This document shows positions 6,179 through 7,224 of a stretch of 7,224 nt of DNA, piece by piece (position 1 is the stretch's first letter; each line of letters opens with the position of its first letter). The position numbers and the translations under genes were made by a program. Source of the stretch: Actinomycetota bacterium (GTDB lineage Bacteria; Actinomycetota; Actinomycetes; S36-B12; UBA5976). The notes below the pieces were generated by a model, which saw only the letters and a program-made list of their open reading frames with translations, searched no databases and was not told the origin of the DNA. The stretch covers positions 1 to 7,224 of the forward strand of contig CANLIF010000065.1 of assembly GCA_947491175.1 (NCBI GenBank), given 5' to 3'.

Positions 6179-6225
6179 TCGATGTTCCTTTTTCTAACGA
6201 AAGTTGGGTTTAGATAAGTTCCTCC

Positions 6226-6255
6226 ACAATACCCAAGACCAAACCTTGCTGTCAG
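6226..6255 (-). promoter_or_regulatory. candidate sigma-70-type promoter of the aldehyde dehydrogenase
   Basis: On the minus strand, CTGACA (5/6 to the -35 consensus) is followed by 18 bases and TATTGT (4/6 to the -10 consensus). Transcription would start near 6218, giving a leader of about 40 bases that includes the AAGGA ribosome binding site. The GAA/TACGAA array (6296-6363) lies just upstream of this promoter. Confidence 0.45.
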
Positions 6256-6295
6256 GGACTTTTTTGCGATTTCTGAAGCGATTTTTGGATTTTAA

Positions 6296-6363
6296 TACGA
6301 ATTTCGTGTGAATTTCAGGAAAATGCTACGAAATCGCTTGTATTTCATACGAAAACCTATGAA
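6296..6363. promoter_or_regulatory. helically phased TACGAA/GAA array, likely Lrp-family operator
   Basis: TACGAA occurs at 6296, 6327 and 6348, and TATGAA at 6358, with steps of 31, 21 and 10 bases, close to 3, 2 and 1 helical turns. Counting GAA alone, copies start at 6299, 6310, 6319, 6330, 6351 and 6361. That is about one per turn with a single gap. Two copies are centres of small palindromes, ACGAA-T-TTCGT (6297-6307) and TGAA-T-TTCA (6309-6317). Lrp/AsnC proteins form octamers that wrap DNA carrying phased sites, and the regulator gene starts 10 bases after the array. Autoregulation and control of both flanking units is therefore likely. Confidence 0.55.
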
Positions 6364-6372
6364 ACTAGCAGT

Positions 6373-6831
6373 ATGTCTAAAGTTGCAGTCCTCGACGATG
6401 TCTCAAAAGCCATCATCGAGCAACTTCAGCAAGATGGCCGCCGGCCTTACGCCACTATCGGTAAGGCCGTTGGATTATCTGAAGCTGCAGTTCGTCAACG
6501 AGTCAGCAAACTTCTGGAAACCGGAGTTATGCAAATCGTTGCCGTAACGGATCCACTTCAAGTTGGCTTTAATCGCGAAGCGATGATTGGTATTGAAGTA
6601 GATGGAGACATGGAAGCCGTCGCCGACGTGCTTTCACTTATGGATGAGATCAGTTACATCATCCTGACAGCAGGCAGCTTCGACATAATCCTTGAAGTTG
6701 TTTGTGAAGACGATGAAGCGCTTCTTGAAGTGATCAATCGTAAAATCCGTGCGATTCCTGGGGTCCGCCGCACGGAAACTTTCATGTATTTGAAACTGCG
6801 CAAGCAGAGCTATACCTGGGGAACCCGCTAA
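6373..6831 (+). CDS. Lrp/AsnC-family transcriptional regulator
   Basis: This 152-residue protein has normal length for the family. Residues about 8-60 are the N-terminal helix-turn-helix: LDDVSKAIIEQLQQDGRRPY, ATIGKAVGLSEAAVRQRVSK (27-46), then LLETGVMQIVAVTDP. The rest is the RAM/AsnC ligand and oligomerisation domain, with a beta strand AMIGIEVDGD, then ISYIILTAGSFDIILEVVCED and a final beta hairpin GVRRTETFMYLKL. There is no ribosome binding site before the ATG. A -10-like TATGAA at 6358-6363 places the transcript start at or just before the ATG, so the mRNA may be leaderless, which is common in actinobacteria. It is divergent from the aldehyde dehydrogenase and 19 bases upstream of the aminotransferase gene. 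Lrp-type proteins near such genes usually sense an amino acid or amine. The ligand here is unknown. Confidence 0.93.
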   Translation: MSKVAVLDDVSKAIIEQLQQDGRRPYATIGKAVGLSEAAVRQRVSKLLETGVMQIVAVTDPLQVGFNREAMIGIEVDGDMEAVADVLSLMDEISYIILTAGSFDIILEVVCEDDEALLEVINRKIRAIPGVRRTETFMYLKLRKQSYTWGTR

Positions 6832-6850
6832 CCAAAACATTGGATATGTA

Positions 6851-7224
6851 ATGACAGCACTAGAAGAAAGAACAACTAACTCTGCAATCTCAGACATGGC
6901 GCGCGATCGGCTATGGATGCACTTCACTCGTCACTCCATATTTGAAGAAGGTGGCGAAGTTCCAATCATCACTCGTGGTGAAGGTGCATACATCTATGAC
7001 GAACACGGACGCAAGTACCTTGATGGTCTGGCTGGCTTGTTCACAGTTCAAATCGGTCACGGCCGTCGCGAACTTGCCGAAGCTGCAGCCAAGCAAATGC
7101 AGGAACTATCCTTCTTCCCACTTTGGTCTTACGCCCATCCAAAGGCCGTTGAACTTGCGGAACGCTTAATCAGTTACGCACCTTCCTCTTTGAATCGCGT
7201 CTTCTTCACCACTGGTGGTGGCGA
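6851..7224 (+). CDS. class III PLP-dependent aminotransferase (N-terminal part, runs off the right edge)
   Basis: The start is ATG at 6851, with GGA 6 bases upstream, and the gene follows the regulator with a 19-base gap, probably on the same transcript. The visible 124 codons carry DRLWMHFTRHS (residues 19-29), ITRGEGAYIYDEHGRKYLDG (39-58), a Gly-rich turn LAGLFTVQIGHGR (59-71) and FFPLWSYAHPKAVELAERL (87-105). The window ends at VFFTTGGGE, the start of the PLP phosphate-binding loop (usually GSEA-like). This is the omega-amino-acid/polyamine aminotransferase branch (beta-alanine-, GABA- or putrescine-pyruvate type). The catalytic Lys and substrate-specific residues lie beyond the edge. With the neighbouring aldehyde dehydrogenase, a diamine or omega-amino-acid substrate giving a (semi)aldehyde is the natural reading, but it is inferred from context. 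Confidence 0.9.
   Translation, partial: MTALEERTTNSAISDMARDRLWMHFTRHSIFEEGGEVPIITRGEGAYIYDEHGRKYLDGLAGLFTVQIGHGRRELAEAAAKQMQELSFFPLWSYAHPKAVELAERLISYAPSSLNRVFFTTGGG

Overview
The window looks like a piece of chromosome from a low-to-moderate GC actinobacterium. By eye the base composition is in the mid-40s %GC, unlike Streptomyces or Mycobacterium. Three things point to Actinobacteria: a DUF6504 / SAV_6107-type HEPN / DnaE2-like gene set, a Gram-positive type LexA box (CGAAC-N4-GTTCG), and one regulator that appears leaderless. A freshwater lineage such as the Nanopelagicales (acI) would fit, but that is inference. Coding density is high and I see no mobile element, CRISPR array, tRNA or rRNA.

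Region 1 (1-1895, minus strand) is a probable DNA-damage-inducible mutagenesis operon. A near-perfect LexA/SOS box at 1878-1895 lies directly in front of a small DUF6504-like protein (1560-1868). It is followed by a SAV_6107-like HEPN-domain protein (1029-1514) and the N-terminal 337 codons of a DnaE2-type polymerase III alpha subunit (1-1013, running off the left edge). The PHP domain of this polymerase has lost several metal-binding residues.

Region 2 (1984-4790, minus strand) is a two-gene unit: an FAD-dependent amine/amino-acid oxidase (3114-4535) followed 29 bases later by a class II histone-deacetylase-fold amidohydrolase (1984-3084). It has a leader region of up to about 255 bases rich in inverted repeats, and is separated from region 3 by a strong bidirectional terminator at 4791-4826.

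Region 3 (4838-7224) is a divergent pair of units. A succinate-semialdehyde (or aminobutyraldehyde) dehydrogenase (4838-6178) is read leftward. An Lrp/AsnC-family regulator (6373-6831) and a class III aminotransferase (6851 to the right edge, partial) are read rightward. The intergenic region carries TACGAA-like elements, and GAA triplets that recur in step with the DNA helix, as expected for an Lrp-type operator array.

Regions 2 and 3 together read as a polyamine / omega-amino-acid catabolic cluster. The deacetylase-fold enzyme would free acetylated polyamines. The aminotransferase or the FAD oxidase would convert the amine to an aldehyde, the dehydrogenase would oxidise the (semi)aldehyde towards succinate, and the Lrp-type protein would sense an amino acid or amine. 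The individual families are well supported. The joint pathway and substrates are inference.
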